DNA of 64,000 bases from Chelatococcus sp. HY11 (GCF_018398335.1 NZ_JAHBRX010000001.1:310001-374000); one strand, 5' to 3'. Counted from the first letter of the stretch, positions 51,805 through 61,100 are shown. Translations and numbers: made by a program. The notes: generated by a model from the letters alone, not told the origin.

Positions 51805-52689
51805 CTAAAGGAACTGGCTCGCCCTGGACGGCTCCGCGAAGGGGTCGGCGCCGCAATCGGCGTGTATCTCGGCTCGCAGCGCCTCCATCAACGTGACAAG
51901 TCGGGTATCGCGCGAGATCTCCTCGCCATCGAGCGAGGCGATCGGGCAGATGAGCCGGAGGCTGTTGGTCGCGAAGGCCGCGTCAGCCGCTTTCAACTCA
52001 GCGATGGTAAGGCTTTGCTCGCGCACGGACAGACCGATCCCCGCAGCAGCGGCAAGGACTACCTGACGCGTTATGCCGGGAAGCACCCCGTCTTCGATCG
52101 GCGGTGTGACAAGCAGGTCGGCGCGCAGCGCAAAGACGTTGCCGGCGCTCGTGGCCGCGACCGTACCACGCGTGTTCAGGAGGAGGGCATCGTCGCAGCC
52201 CTGGCGCACCGCGTCTTCGAGCGCCAGGATGTTGTCGAGATAGGACAGCGACTTCATCCGTGAGAGCGGTGAGAATTCGTTACGGCGGATGGCCGCCAGC
52301 TGGAGCCTGAGTGGTCGGAAGGCCATGACCGGCTGCCAGGGTGCGATCGTCGCGAAGACGCAGGGCGACGGATTAGGGGGCAATCTCAGGCCACGGGGGC
52401 CCGCGCCACGGGTGATCGTGACCCTGACGGCGCCAAGCCCGCCGAGATCCGCGTTGGCCGCCGCATGCGCGGCCAAGGCGAGGATGGCTTCCTCAGGCCG
52501 CGTGTCGATCGGCATGCCGATCGCGTCAGCACTATTTCTCAGCCGTGTGAGATGCTCCATGAGACGCCAGGGCCGGCCACCCACGATGAGCACGGTTTCG
52601 AACAGCCCGTCAGCCAGAAGGAGGCCACGGTCCCCGGCCGCCAGCGTAAGCATGCCGCCTTCGTGAAGCGCGCCGTCGTGCCACAACAT
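51805..52689 (-). CDS. pabC: Aminodeoxychorismate lyase-type PLP class IV enzyme
   Basis: Releases pyruvate from 4-amino-4-deoxychorismate to give p-aminobenzoate. It is a 294-aa fold-type IV PLP enzyme: GDRGLLLADGLFETV near the start, catalytic lysine in RMKSLSYLDN (about residue 146) and TSAGNVFALRADLLVTPP. Branched-chain aminotransferases share this fold; the pabB-pabA-pabC order makes the lyase call firm. ATG 52689 follows the pabA stop by two bases; a TTG at 52695 overlaps it. Confidence 0.85.
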   Translation of the reverse strand: MLWHDGALHEGGMLTLAAGDRGLLLADGLFETVLIVGGRPWRLMEHLTRLRNSADAIGMPIDTRPEEAILALAAHAAANADLGGLGAVRVTITRGAGPRGLRLPPNPSPCVFATIAPWQPVMAFRPLRLQLAAIRRNEFSPLSRMKSLSYLDNILALEDAVRQGCDDALLLNTRGTVAATSAGNVFALRADLLVTPPIEDGVLPGITRQVVLAAAAGIGLSVREQSLTIAELKAADAAFATNSLRLICPIASLDGEEISRDTRLVTLMEALRAEIHADCGADPFAEPSRASQFL

Positions 52690-52691
52690 CG

Positions 52692-53306
52692 TCAATGGCT
52701 CCGGTTTTCATGCGTGTTTTCATGCGCGCTCTCCCGCGCGCGGTGCGCCAGACCGAGGAAGTTCCTGAGTATGGCATGGCCGTGGGGGGTCAGGATCGAT
52801 TCCGGGTGGAACTGGATTCCATAGGTCGGTGCTGCCCTGTGGGCCACCGCCATGATCTCACCCTCGGGCGAGCGCGCGCTGACGAGGAGCGGCCCCGGCT
52901 CGTCGAGTTCCACGACAAGGGAATGGTAGCGTCCGGCCTGGAACGGTGTCGGGAGGCCCGCGAACAAGCCGCGCCGATCATGCAGGATGTCGGACGCACG
53001 GCCGTGCATCGGGTGGCGCGCGCGCGTCACCTGGCCGCCCAACGCGGCGCCGATGCATTGGTGGCCAAGGCAGATGCCGAGGATCGCCACGCGGCCATTG
53101 AGTTCGCGCACGAGATCGAGAGATACGCCCGCCTCCGCCGGTGTGCAGGGGCCCGGCGAGAGGACGATGGCCTTGGGATTGAGCGCCACGACGTCATCGA
53201 TGGTGACGGCATCATTGCGCAGGACCGTTGTCTCCGCTCCCAGTTCCTGCAGATAGCGCGCCACGTTGAACACGAAGGAATCGTAGTTGTCGATCACGAC
53301 GATCAT
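52692..53306 (-). CDS. pabA: Aminodeoxychorismate/anthranilate synthase glutamine amidotransferase
   Basis: The 204-aa class I amidotransferase subunit that passes ammonia from glutamine to PabB. DNYDSFVFNVARYLQELGAE at the start, catalytic Cys79 in GICLGHQC, and His/Glu in GIQFHPESI are all present. It overlaps pabB by ATGA. The family also serves tryptophan synthesis, and one protein may serve both. Confidence 0.92.
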   Translation of the reverse strand: MIVVIDNYDSFVFNVARYLQELGAETTVLRNDAVTIDDVVALNPKAIVLSPGPCTPAEAGVSLDLVRELNGRVAILGICLGHQCIGAALGGQVTRARHPMHGRASDILHDRRGLFAGLPTPFQAGRYHSLVVELDEPGPLLVSARSPEGEIMAVAHRAAPTYGIQFHPESILTPHGHAILRNFLGLAHRARESAHENTHENRSH

Positions 53307-54823
53307 GGCGAGGCCTCATCCGGTTCCGCGAAGGCGGCCGGTTCTGCGAAAGCGGCGAAGATCCGCTCGGCCTTGGCGAGGCTTTCGGCATATTCGGCGG
53401 CGGGGTCGGACAGCGCGGTGATGCCGCCTCCGGCATGGACCAGCGCCTCGCCCTCGGCCAGGAGCACCGTGCGGATGAGGATGTTGAGATCGGCTTCCCC
53501 GTTGAAGCCGAGAAAGCCGATGGATCCGCAATAGGCCTCGCGGGCTTCGCGTTCTATCTCCGCGATAATCTCCATGGCGCGGATTTTCGGTGCGCCGGTC
53601 ACAGATCCGCCCGGGAACGTGGCGGCCAGAAGATCGACGAGGCCGCGATCCGCCATGAGCTGGCCTTTCACCACGGAAACGAGGTGATGGACGGAGGCAT
53701 AGGTCTCAAGGCCGCAGACGACGGGTGTCGCCACGCTATGCGGTCGGCAGACACGGGAGAGATCGTTGCGCAGGAGATCGACGATCATGATGTTCTCGGC
53801 GCGATCCTTCTCGGAGGCTTCCAGCATGGCGCGCGCCCGCGCATCCTCTGCCGGATCGTCGCTGCGCGCGGTCGTGCCCTTGATGGGGCGAGCCTCGACA
53901 TGCTCGCCGCTGACCTTCACGAGCCGCTCCGGTGAGCTGGACGCGAGCGTGAAGCCGTCACCGGCGATATAGGCGCTGAAAGGCGCCGGATTGGCAGCGC
54001 GCAGGCGGCGGTAGAAGGACCATGCCGCGAAGTCGTCCGGCAGAGCCGCCCGGAACCGCTGCGCGATATTCGCCTGAAAGATGTCGCCGGCAAGGATCAG
54101 ATCGATGACGGCGGCGATAGCCATCTCGTAGTCGGCTTGCGTGAAATTGGAGCGCCATGCGTCCCGCGTGATCGCGGCATCGGCCGTTGGCGCGGATGGA
54201 GCGCTGTTGGTGATCAGCGCGTTGACGGCTTCCGCCCGAGCTTTGGCGCGCCTGGCGCGGGCGTCAGGGTCGGTTTCGGGCCATCCGGTCGAGATGATCG
54301 AGGCCTTCTCCGTCAGATGGTCGAAGGCGACGACCACGTCATAGGCATTGAGCGAGGCCGCCGGCATCGGCTTTGCCCAGGGCGGCGGCACGGCGGCCTT
54401 GGGCCGGTATTCGAGAACCTGTCCGAAGGTGTAGGCGAAGAAGCCCGCGAAGCCGCCCTGAAAAGGCGGTAGGTCCGGGCGGTTCGGTGTCGCGAAACGC
54501 TTGAGGAGGTTGCCCAGCAGGCCAAGAGCCATGGGGGCCGGAACGTCCGTCGCCTCGCCTATGTCGGGGGCCGACCAACTGGCCTCGCCATTTTCGACGA
54601 TGAAACGCCCGAAGGGGTCGGCAGCCACATAGGAATAGCGGCCGAGCGTCTCATGGCGCATGGCGCTGTCCAGAAAGGTGAGATGCCTGAGATGGCCGAG
54701 CGTCTCCGCTACCGCGACAGCCTTCGTCCCGGGCGGGAGCGGCACGACATAGGGGAGGGACGCGTCGTCGCGTGGCGGTTTTCGCGCTCCGCTCTTTGCG
54801 TCAGAACCCCTGGCTTGCTTCAC
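53303..54823 (-). CDS. pabB: Aminodeoxychorismate synthase component I
   Basis: A chorismate-using enzyme that makes 4-amino-4-deoxychorismate with PabA. Near the C-terminus are PIKGTTARSDDPAEDARARA, KDRAENIMIVDLLRNDLSRV, SVHHLVSVVKGQL and GGSVTGAPKIRAMEI, the catalytic core of the family. The start is uncertain: GTG 54823 has AGAGG upstream and gives 506 aa; TTG 54871 would add a basic lead of doubtful value. It heads the pabB-pabA-pabC operon. Confidence 0.9.
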   Translation of the reverse strand: MKQARGSDAKSGARKPPRDDASLPYVVPLPPGTKAVAVAETLGHLRHLTFLDSAMRHETLGRYSYVAADPFGRFIVENGEASWSAPDIGEATDVPAPMALGLLGNLLKRFATPNRPDLPPFQGGFAGFFAYTFGQVLEYRPKAAVPPPWAKPMPAASLNAYDVVVAFDHLTEKASIISTGWPETDPDARARRAKARAEAVNALITNSAPSAPTADAAITRDAWRSNFTQADYEMAIAAVIDLILAGDIFQANIAQRFRAALPDDFAAWSFYRRLRAANPAPFSAYIAGDGFTLASSSPERLVKVSGEHVEARPIKGTTARSDDPAEDARARAMLEASEKDRAENIMIVDLLRNDLSRVCRPHSVATPVVCGLETYASVHHLVSVVKGQLMADRGLVDLLAATFPGGSVTGAPKIRAMEIIAEIEREAREAYCGSIGFLGFNGEADLNILIRTVLLAEGEALVHAGGGITALSDPAAEYAESLAKAERIFAAFAEPAAFAEPDEASP

Positions 54824-54912
54824 GACACGCTTGCCTCTTTTTGAAGACCGCCTGCCGTATCGCCGGGACAAGCCCGGCCATGACAGTTGGGAATGCTGAA
54901 TGTCGATCGAAG

Positions 54913-55320
54913 CTAGGGTACGCGTTTGCCGTCACGATCGAAACTCTTGAGATAGGTGAGGAGATTGTCGACATCCTCATCCTTCGGCAGGCCGGAGAAG
55001 ATCATCTTGGTGCCGCGCAGGAAATCGCGAGGGTTCTGCAGCCAATGCTTGAGATTGGCATCGTCCCAGGTGATCCCCGCCTCTTTGAGGGCCGGCGAAT
55101 AAGTGTAGCCCGGAACGGTCGCGGCGGGCCGCCCGATGATGCCGTTCAACTGCGGCCCCACGAGATTGCGCGCGCCTTCTCCAACCTGGTGGCAGGCGCG
55201 GCATTTGTTGAACACGGTCGCGCCGGCGGCGGCATCCTGCGCATAAGCAGACGGCGCGCTCCCGAGCGCTGCAACACCAGCCGCGCATGCCAGCACGATG
55301 GCCGGAAAGGCCCATCTCAT
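54913..55320 (-). CDS. Class I c-type cytochrome (c2-like)
   Basis: A 135-aa periplasmic electron carrier. The signal peptide ends SAYA before QD; the haem site is CRACH (residues 40-44) and the axial methionine is in GTKMIFSGL (Met106). GPQLNGIIGR and YTYSPALKEAGITWD fit mitochondrial-type cytochrome c2. GGGGAG precedes ATG 55320. It sits between folK and pabB on the same strand, 40 bases after folK, an odd place for a cytochrome. Confidence 0.92.
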   Translation of the reverse strand: MRWAFPAIVLACAAGVAALGSAPSAYAQDAAAGATVFNKCRACHQVGEGARNLVGPQLNGIIGRPAATVPGYTYSPALKEAGITWDDANLKHWLQNPRDFLRGTKMIFSGLPKDEDVDNLLTYLKSFDRDGKRVP

Positions 55321-55360
55321 AAGGGACAATCTCCCCAAATCAGCCCGCCGCCGGCATGTC

Positions 55361-55840
55361 TCATGGCGCCATCCTCTCGATCCCGGCGAAATCCAACGCC
55401 GCGAGCCAATCCGCCACGGACCTGCCGTCGATCACGAGCGTGGGCGCGATCTCGGCCAGGGGCACGAGCACGAATGCGCGCTGCGTGAGGTGGGGATGCG
55501 GCAGGGTGAGGCTTTCGGTTGCCATCGCGCGGTCGTCATAGGTCAGGAGGTCGATGTCGATGACACGCGGACCCCACCGTTCGCGCCGTTCGCGGCCCAG
55601 TTGCCGCTCGACATCAAGACATTGCGCGAGAAGGGCCTCGGGCGTGAGTGGCGTCTCGATACAAGCGCAGGCGTTGACAAACCAGTCCTGATCCAGCTTG
55701 CCCCACGGGGGCGTGCGATAGTCACCGGAGCGCGCCTTCACCACGATGTCCGCCGCCCGTGCCAGCCTGTCGAGAGCCTGCGCGATCGTCGCGCGCTTGT
55801 CGCCGAGATTGCTGCCGAGGCAGATATAGGCCTCAGCCAC
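55361..55840 (-). CDS. folK: HPPK, 2-amino-4-hydroxy-6-hydroxymethyldihydropteridine diphosphokinase
   Basis: Transfers pyrophosphate to hydroxymethyldihydropterin in folate synthesis. The 159-aa product has YICLGSNLGDKRATIAQAL, the DYRTPPWG loop, WFVNACACIETPLTPEALL, GRERRERWGPRVIDIDLLTY and LPHPHLTQRAFVLVPLAEIA. GTG 55840 is chosen because it starts the family and overlaps folB by 8 bases. Confidence 0.93.
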   Translation of the reverse strand: MAEAYICLGSNLGDKRATIAQALDRLARAADIVVKARSGDYRTPPWGKLDQDWFVNACACIETPLTPEALLAQCLDVERQLGRERRERWGPRVIDIDLLTYDDRAMATESLTLPHPHLTQRAFVLVPLAEIAPTLVIDGRSVADWLAALDFAGIERMAP

Positions 55841-56213
55841 CGCGCACCCGCGTGATCCGGACAGCGACGCTGTCGATGATGGCCGGCACGGGCGCGGACG
55901 GCTTCTCGACCTCGACGCTGATGCGTTCAACGCGCGGGAATTCCGCCAATGCTTCGTCGGCTACCGTTTGCGCCAGCGCCTCGATGAGTCGGAAGCGCCG
56001 GCTGGTCGCAACGCGCGTAACGAGCGCGGTCATCTGTCCGTAGCAGACCGTCTCGTTCCAGTCGTCGCTGTGACCCGCGGGCTCCGCGTCAAAGCCGATG
56101 TCGAGCGACACGTAGAAGCGCTGGCCGAGTTTCTTCTCCTCGTCGTTGTTGCCGTGATAGGCGAAGATGGCGATGCGCCGGATGAGGATGTGGTCGAGGG
56201 GCCGTGTCGTCAT
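55833..56213 (-). CDS. folB: Dihydroneopterin aldolase
   Basis: A 126-aa enzyme cutting dihydroneopterin to hydroxymethyldihydropterin. Marks include ILIRRIAIFAYHGNNDEEKK (with the His-Gly), FYVSLDIGFDAEPAGHSDD and VEVEKPSAPVPAIIDSVAV. The start overlaps the folP stop (ATGA), and the end overlaps folK. Confidence 0.93.
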   Translation of the reverse strand: MTTRPLDHILIRRIAIFAYHGNNDEEKKLGQRFYVSLDIGFDAEPAGHSDDWNETVCYGQMTALVTRVATSRRFRLIEALAQTVADEALAEFPRVERISVEVEKPSAPVPAIIDSVAVRITRVRGG

Positions 56214-57082
56214 GGCGCACTCCTTGGGGCGTGTTCCCCGGTCAGGACATCGAGGCGCGCGGGGTCCTGCACCGCCTCGAAGATCCGGCAGGCGTCGCGG
56301 TGGGGGGCGACGTCGTGGACGCGAATGATATCGGCTCCATGGGCGAGCGCCAGGACATGGGCCGCGATCGAGCCGGCAAGGCGTTCGTCGGCCGGCCGGC
56401 TAGTCACGAGGCCGATCGTGGATTTGCGTGAGGCGCCGACAAGAAGAGGACAGCCGAGCGTTCGAAGCTCCCCGAGCCGCTGCAGGGCGATGAGGTTCTG
56501 CGCCGGCGTCTTGCCGAAGCCGATGCCGGGATCGAGAATGATGTCGCCCTGTCGCACACCGGCGCGGTCGGCCAGCTCTAAGGTTCGCGCGAAGAAAGCC
56601 TTCATGTCCGCGATGATGTCGAGCGCGGGATCGATTGTTTCGCGATTGTGCATGGCGACCACGGGTACACCGTGCGCGCCCGCCACCCCGGCCATGGCCG
56701 GGTCGCGCTGGAGGCCCCAGATATCATTGATGATGGACGCCCCCGCCGCGATGGCCGCCTCCGCCGTCCTGGCCTTGTAGGTGTCGATCGAGATCGGCAT
56801 GTCATGGAGCGCTGCAATCGCCGCGATGACCGGACCGACACGGGCGATTTCCTCCTCCGCGGAAATTTCCGTGTAGCCCGGCCGCGTCGATTCCCCACCG
56901 ATGTCGATGATGTCGGCGCCTTCGCTCACCAGGCGGGTGGCCTGCGCGACCGCCGCCTCATGGGTCGCGAAGCGACCGCCGTCGGAAAAGGAATCCGGCG
57001 TCACGTTCAGAATACCCATGATCAGTGGGCGCCGGCCGAGATCCGGAAAAACAGCGCGCTTCGGGGCTGTCGCATGCACCAT
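56210..57082 (-). CDS. folP: Dihydropteroate synthase
   Basis: Joins p-aminobenzoate to dihydropterin pyrophosphate. It shows LIMGILNVTPDSFSDGGRF, DIIDIGGESTRPGYTEI, SIDTYKARTAEAAIAAGASI, DIILDPGIGFGKT and LVGASRKSTIG. 290 aa is the usual length. ATG 57082 shares one base with the stop of the preceding gene. The p-aminobenzoate comes from the pab genes just downstream. Confidence 0.95.
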   Translation of the reverse strand: MVHATAPKRAVFPDLGRRPLIMGILNVTPDSFSDGGRFATHEAAVAQATRLVSEGADIIDIGGESTRPGYTEISAEEEIARVGPVIAAIAALHDMPISIDTYKARTAEAAIAAGASIINDIWGLQRDPAMAGVAGAHGVPVVAMHNRETIDPALDIIADMKAFFARTLELADRAGVRQGDIILDPGIGFGKTPAQNLIALQRLGELRTLGCPLLVGASRKSTIGLVTSRPADERLAGSIAAHVLALAHGADIIRVHDVAPHRDACRIFEAVQDPARLDVLTGEHAPRSAP

Positions 57083-58140
57083 CAAACGGTCTCGGTCACC
57101 TTGTTGAGATGGGGCGGGCGGTCGGGATCGAAGCCACGCTCGCGCGCCACCGAATCGGCCAGCGGATAAAAGCTCTGGATCAGGGCGATGGGGGCGGCGA
57201 GCGGATCTGTCCCGGCCGCGAGCGGCAGGGTCACCACGCCGCGCTCGCTCAGTCCGTCGCCGGCCGGACCGGCGATGATGACCGGCACACCACGATCCCG
57301 CAGACGACCGATGAGCTCGCGTGTCCCCTTCAAGGTTTCATCGGGCTGGCTCAGCACGAGGACGGGAAACTCTGGGCCGGCAAGCGCCTGCGGCCCATGC
57401 ATCACTTCGGCCGCGCTGACGGCTTCCGCATGCAGGCCAGCCGTCTCCTTCAGTTTGAGCGCTGCTTCCTGCGCCACCGCGAAGCCCGTTCCGCGTCCGA
57501 CCACATAGAGATTCCGGGCCGCGACGAGGGGGGCGACGGCGGCGTCCCAATCCTGTTCCAGCGCGGTCGCAAGTGTCTCCGGCAGGGCGGCGACCGCCTT
57601 TTTGAGCGCCGGGTCGTCACTCCAGTCCGCGGTGATCATGAGGCCGGCGGCGAGCGACGTGATGAACGACTTGGTGGCGGCGACACTGCGCTCCGGCCCT
57701 GCCTGCAGTGGCAGGACCACCTCGGACAGCGCCGCCAGCGGCGAGGTGGCGTCGTTGACGACAGCGACCGTCGTCGCGCCTTCATCGCGCGCGCTTTCGG
57801 CGAGATGCAGGAGGTCTGGACTGCGGCCGGACTGGGAGATGGCGAGGAACAGCGCGTCCGCGACGCGCAGCCTCGCCTGGTAGACGGAGCTGATCGACGG
57901 CCCGACCGAGGCGGTGACGACGCCGAGACGGATCTCGAAGAGATATTTGGCGAAGGTCGCGGCATTGTCGGAGCTGCCGCGCGCGCAGGTGACGGCGAAA
58001 CGGGGCGGTTTGGCGCGCAGCCGTTGTCCGAGGGCTGTTGTCAACGCGCCGTTCTCGGTGATCAGGCGCGCGACGGCTCCCGGCGCCTCGCGGCTCTCGC
58101 GCAGCATGGCGGTGTCACGGTTGGCGGCATCGGAAATCAT
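57082..58140 (-). CDS. SIS-domain glucosamine-6-phosphate deaminase-like protein (NagB-II type)
   Basis: A 352-aa double SIS protein resembling the isomerase half of GlmS without the glutaminase domain. Marks are FAVTCARGSSDNAATFAKYL, AISQSGRSPDLL, GPERSVAATKSFITSL and the C-terminal HLNKVTETV, as in NagB-II and AgaS proteins. With the adjoining BadF-type kinase it would process N-acetylglucosamine to fructose-6-phosphate; a deacetylase is not seen here. It overlaps folP by one base and the kinase by ATGA. Confidence 0.85.
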   Translation of the reverse strand: MISDAANRDTAMLRESREAPGAVARLITENGALTTALGQRLRAKPPRFAVTCARGSSDNAATFAKYLFEIRLGVVTASVGPSISSVYQARLRVADALFLAISQSGRSPDLLHLAESARDEGATTVAVVNDATSPLAALSEVVLPLQAGPERSVAATKSFITSLAAGLMITADWSDDPALKKAVAALPETLATALEQDWDAAVAPLVAARNLYVVGRGTGFAVAQEAALKLKETAGLHAEAVSAAEVMHGPQALAGPEFPVLVLSQPDETLKGTRELIGRLRDRGVPVIIAGPAGDGLSERGVVTLPLAAGTDPLAAPIALIQSFYPLADSVARERGFDPDRPPHLNKVTETV

Positions 58141-59060
58141 GGTCGGGTCCCTGGTGATAGATCGTCCTGCAGTGGCGCGAGATCTCCCAACGGCTGTGCA
58201 TGCTGCCGTGCCATCAGGATAGCGCCGTCGATGGCGTCGGTGATCGGTGCGACGATGTGATGACGGGATAGGGGGGACAGCCAGGGCATCATTGGGCCGG
58301 CGAGCCCTCCCAGCAAGGCCACCGTCGGCGCACCAAGCGCCACGAGCCGTGTGATCAGAGCATCCGCGTCGTGGGCCGCGGCCGTGACGATGGCCGTTGC
58401 AACCGGATCCCCGGACAAGGCATGCGCCAGGATCGTCGGCGTGTGAGCGGCAAAGTCTCCGGGCGTCGCCGCGTCCGCCCAGTCCACGACCGCCTCGGCG
58501 CTGTTGCCGTAGGCGCCGAGCAACGCATCGGTCAGGGCTGAACGCGGCCCGAGTTCGTCAAAGGCCAGCACAGCGCGGCGGATACCTTCGCGGCCAATCA
58601 CCGCGCCGCTGCCGCCATCCGAGACGATGGAGCCGTAGCCGCCGACGGAATGACGGACGCCTCGAACGACGGTAAAACCACAGGAGCCGGTGCCGAGGAT
58701 GAGGATGGCACCTTCCGCGCCCTGGGTCGCGCCGAGCCAGGCGGCGTAGGCATCGGTGTCGACGCTGACGCTTGCGAAGGGATGCGGTCGTGCCTTGAGC
58801 TCCGCGAGAGGCTTGGACTGGGCCGCTCCCGCGAGGCCCAATCCAGCGTGCATGTGCGGTAACGCGTCTTCCGAGAGATTTCCGGCCTTCGCCGCGTCTC
58901 GAGCGGCGGCGAGGATGGAAGCCATCACTCTCTCCGGCCCAAGGCGGACATTGGCCGGGCCACCCCGGCCCTCGCCAATCAGCCGCCCGTCTCTATCACG
59001 GATCCGCGCCCGGCAATGGGTACCGCCGCCATCGATGCCGATGAAAAGCGCGTCCATCAT
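58137..59060 (-). CDS. N-acetylglucosamine kinase-like protein (BadF/BadG family)
   Basis: A 307-aa sugar kinase of the actin-like ATPase fold: LFIGIDGGGTHCRARIRDRD at the start (phosphate 1), LGLAGAAQSKPLAELKARPH, ILILGTGSCGF (phosphate 2), GGYGSIVSDGGSGAVIGREG and LLGGLAGPMM (adenosine). The DGG at 8-10 and SDGGSG are typical of GlcNAc kinases in this group. GGGAGG precedes the start. It is first in the run to the folate genes. Confidence 0.85.
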   Translation of the reverse strand: MMDALFIGIDGGGTHCRARIRDRDGRLIGEGRGGPANVRLGPERVMASILAAARDAAKAGNLSEDALPHMHAGLGLAGAAQSKPLAELKARPHPFASVSVDTDAYAAWLGATQGAEGAILILGTGSCGFTVVRGVRHSVGGYGSIVSDGGSGAVIGREGIRRAVLAFDELGPRSALTDALLGAYGNSAEAVVDWADAATPGDFAAHTPTILAHALSGDPVATAIVTAAAHDADALITRLVALGAPTVALLGGLAGPMMPWLSPLSRHHIVAPITDAIDGAILMARQHAQPLGDLAPLQDDLSPGTRP

Positions 59061-59297
59061 GACGTCCACCGACCTCCCGCCAAAGACCTCCGCCACCGAA
59101 TCCACGCCGCCGCGCGCCAGCGGATGGCCGGCACAACACGGCGTCATGGCCTCGATGTCAAATGGTCATTCCGCCGCCCCGGTGGCAAGGTCCAGGTCCG
59201 ACTTCTCGCTCCAACTTCTCCGTAGACCCTCGCTTGCCGACTTCCCTCCGACTTCCGGGATTAGAATCGCAATTCCGTGCGGACAGGCGGGCGGTTC

Positions 59298-60329
59298 TCA
59301 CGCAAGCGGCGGCTTGATCGTTGTCGGGCTCTCCAGCCAGGGTGGGGTGGGCAAGCCCTTTTCGCGAAGGAAGGTGGGATTGAACAGCTTGGACTGGTAG
59401 CGGTTGCCGTAGTCGCAGAGCACCGTCACGATGGTGTGGCCCGGACCAAGATGGCGCGCGAGGCGTATGGCGCCAGCCACATTGATGCCGGTCGAGCCGC
59501 CAAGACACAGGCCTTCATGCTGCAGCAGGTCGAAGATGACGGGCAAGGCCTCGGCGTCCGGGATCTGGAATGAGAGATCGACCGGCGCGCCTTCCAGGTT
59601 CCTCGTGATGCGTCCCTGGCCGATGCCCTCGGTGATCGAGGAGCCTTCGGACTTCAGTTCACCATGGGTGTAATAGTTGTGCAGCGCGGCGCCCATGGGG
59701 TCGGCGAGCGCGACGACGACCTTCGGATTGCGTTCCTTGAGGGCGACGCCCACACCTGCCAGCGTGCCGCCGCTGCCGACAGAGGCGATGAAGCCGTCGA
59801 CCTTGCCATCGGTCTGGGCCCAGATTTCCGGACCCGTGGTCTCAAGATGCGCCTGGCGGTTGGCGACATTGTCGAACTGGTTCGCCCAGACGGCGCCTTC
59901 CGGCGTCTCCGCTGCGAGCTGTTCCGCCAGCCGGCCGGCGACTTTCACGTAGTTGTTCGGGTTGGCATAGGGCACCGCCGGCACTTCGATGAGTTCCGCG
60001 CCGAGCAGGCGCAACGCATCCTTCTTCTCCTGCGACTGGGTCTCCGGGATGACGATGACGGTCCGGAAGCCAAGTGCATTCGCGACGACGGCGAGACCGA
60101 TGCCGGTATTTCCCGCCGTGCCTTCGACGATGGTCCCGCCGGGACGCAGCTGGCCTCTCGCCACAGCATCCTTGATCAGGTACAGCCCGGCACGATCCTT
60201 CACCGATTGACCGGGATTGAGGAACTCGGCCTTGCCGAGAATCGTGCAGCCCGTCAGCTCCGATGCGTGCTTGAGGCGGATCAACGGCGTGTTGCCGATG
60301 AGTTCGAGCACGCTGGGAGCAAAGGACAT
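59298..60329 (-). CDS. cysK: Cysteine synthase A
   Basis: Makes cysteine from O-acetylserine and sulfide with PLP. SVLELIGNTPLIRL opens the protein; the PLP lysine is Lys44 in NPGQSVKDRAGLY; GTAGNTGIGLAVVANALGF and GSGGTLAGVGVAL are the substrate and phosphate-binding loops. It is 343 aa, slightly longer than Salmonella CysK. ATG 60329 has TTGAGG upstream; the longer frame to 60449 is not supported. It stands alone, divergent from the LysM gene. Confidence 0.9.
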   Translation of the reverse strand: MSFAPSVLELIGNTPLIRLKHASELTGCTILGKAEFLNPGQSVKDRAGLYLIKDAVARGQLRPGGTIVEGTAGNTGIGLAVVANALGFRTVIVIPETQSQEKKDALRLLGAELIEVPAVPYANPNNYVKVAGRLAEQLAAETPEGAVWANQFDNVANRQAHLETTGPEIWAQTDGKVDGFIASVGSGGTLAGVGVALKERNPKVVVALADPMGAALHNYYTHGELKSEGSSITEGIGQGRITRNLEGAPVDLSFQIPDAEALPVIFDLLQHEGLCLGGSTGINVAGAIRLARHLGPGHTIVTVLCDYGNRYQSKLFNPTFLREKGLPTPPWLESPTTIKPPLA

Positions 60330-60554
60330 GGCAAGGGCCTCAAGGTGCAGTGCGATGGGATCTCCATCCAGATAGGATAGCACCGGTCCATTGTCCATGG
60401 AGGTGCGGGAAAGTCGATTAAAAACGGATTTTATATGTAGTTTTCCCATCCTTTGGCGCGACTGTCACGGGACAGATGGAACAAGTGTGGATAAGGTGCG
60501 CTATTGTAGGCGGGCGGCATCCACGCCGCGCTGGAAAGTGCAGGGAGAAATACT

Positions 60555-60998
60555 ATGGGTCTGTTCAGCTTCATCAAGGAAGCGGGCGAAAAGCTCTTCG
60601 GCGCCAGCGAGGCGAAGGCCGCGACGCCGGACGAGTTGAAGAAAGAGATCGAGAAGAACGGTCTCAAGGCCGATGGTCTCGAAATCGCGGTCGATGGCGA
60701 CAAGGTCTCGGTCAAGGGCAAGACCGTATCGACCGAAGAGGCGGAGAAGATCATCCTTGCGCTCGGCAATACGATCGGTGTCGCGAGCGTCGACAACGGC
60801 CTCGCCGTCGAGAAGGAAGCGGTTGCGGCTGTCATGTACACGGTGAAGAAGGGCGATACGCTCTGGAAGATCGCCGAGGCCAACTACGGCAAGGCCAATG
60901 GCGCCAAATACACCGTCATCTTCGAAGCCAACAAGCCGATGCTGAGCCATCCCGACAAGATCTACCCCGGACAGGTCCTGCGCATCCCCGCGCTCTGA
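60555..60998 (+). CDS. kbp: BON-LysM protein (Kbp/YgaU-like)
   Basis: A 147-aa soluble protein with a BON domain (about 25-85, GLEIAVDGDKVSVKGKTVST) and a C-terminal LysM (about 93-146, YTVKKGDTLWKIAEANYGKA then IYPGQVLRIP). In E. coli the same architecture is the cytoplasmic potassium-binding protein Kbp. There is no signal peptide. GGGAGA precedes ATG 60555. The 225-base divergent gap with cysK holds the promoter. Confidence 0.88.
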   Translation: MGLFSFIKEAGEKLFGASEAKAATPDELKKEIEKNGLKADGLEIAVDGDKVSVKGKTVSTEEAEKIILALGNTIGVASVDNGLAVEKEAVAAVMYTVKKGDTLWKIAEANYGKANGAKYTVIFEANKPMLSHPDKIYPGQVLRIPAL

Positions 60999-61023
60999 TC
61001 GCCGACAGGTGATATGACAGACG

Positions 61024-61046
61024 GCCTCCCCCGGCGAGGGGGAGGC
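61024..61046 (+). terminator. Hairpin after the LysM gene
   Basis: GCCTCCCCC and GGGGGAGGC form a perfect nine-base stem with a five-base loop 25 bases after the stop. No T run follows, so termination is probable rather than certain. Confidence 0.6.
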
Positions 61047-61100
61047 GCGTCATGTGTGGACAGCACGCTCAGACATCGTGCGTTCCCATGGAAAGTCCTT

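Noticed and set aside
57025-58260. 411-aa plus-strand frame opposite the NagB-II-like gene
   Set aside because: Shadow frame; composition is Arg/Gly-rich and no motif is seen.
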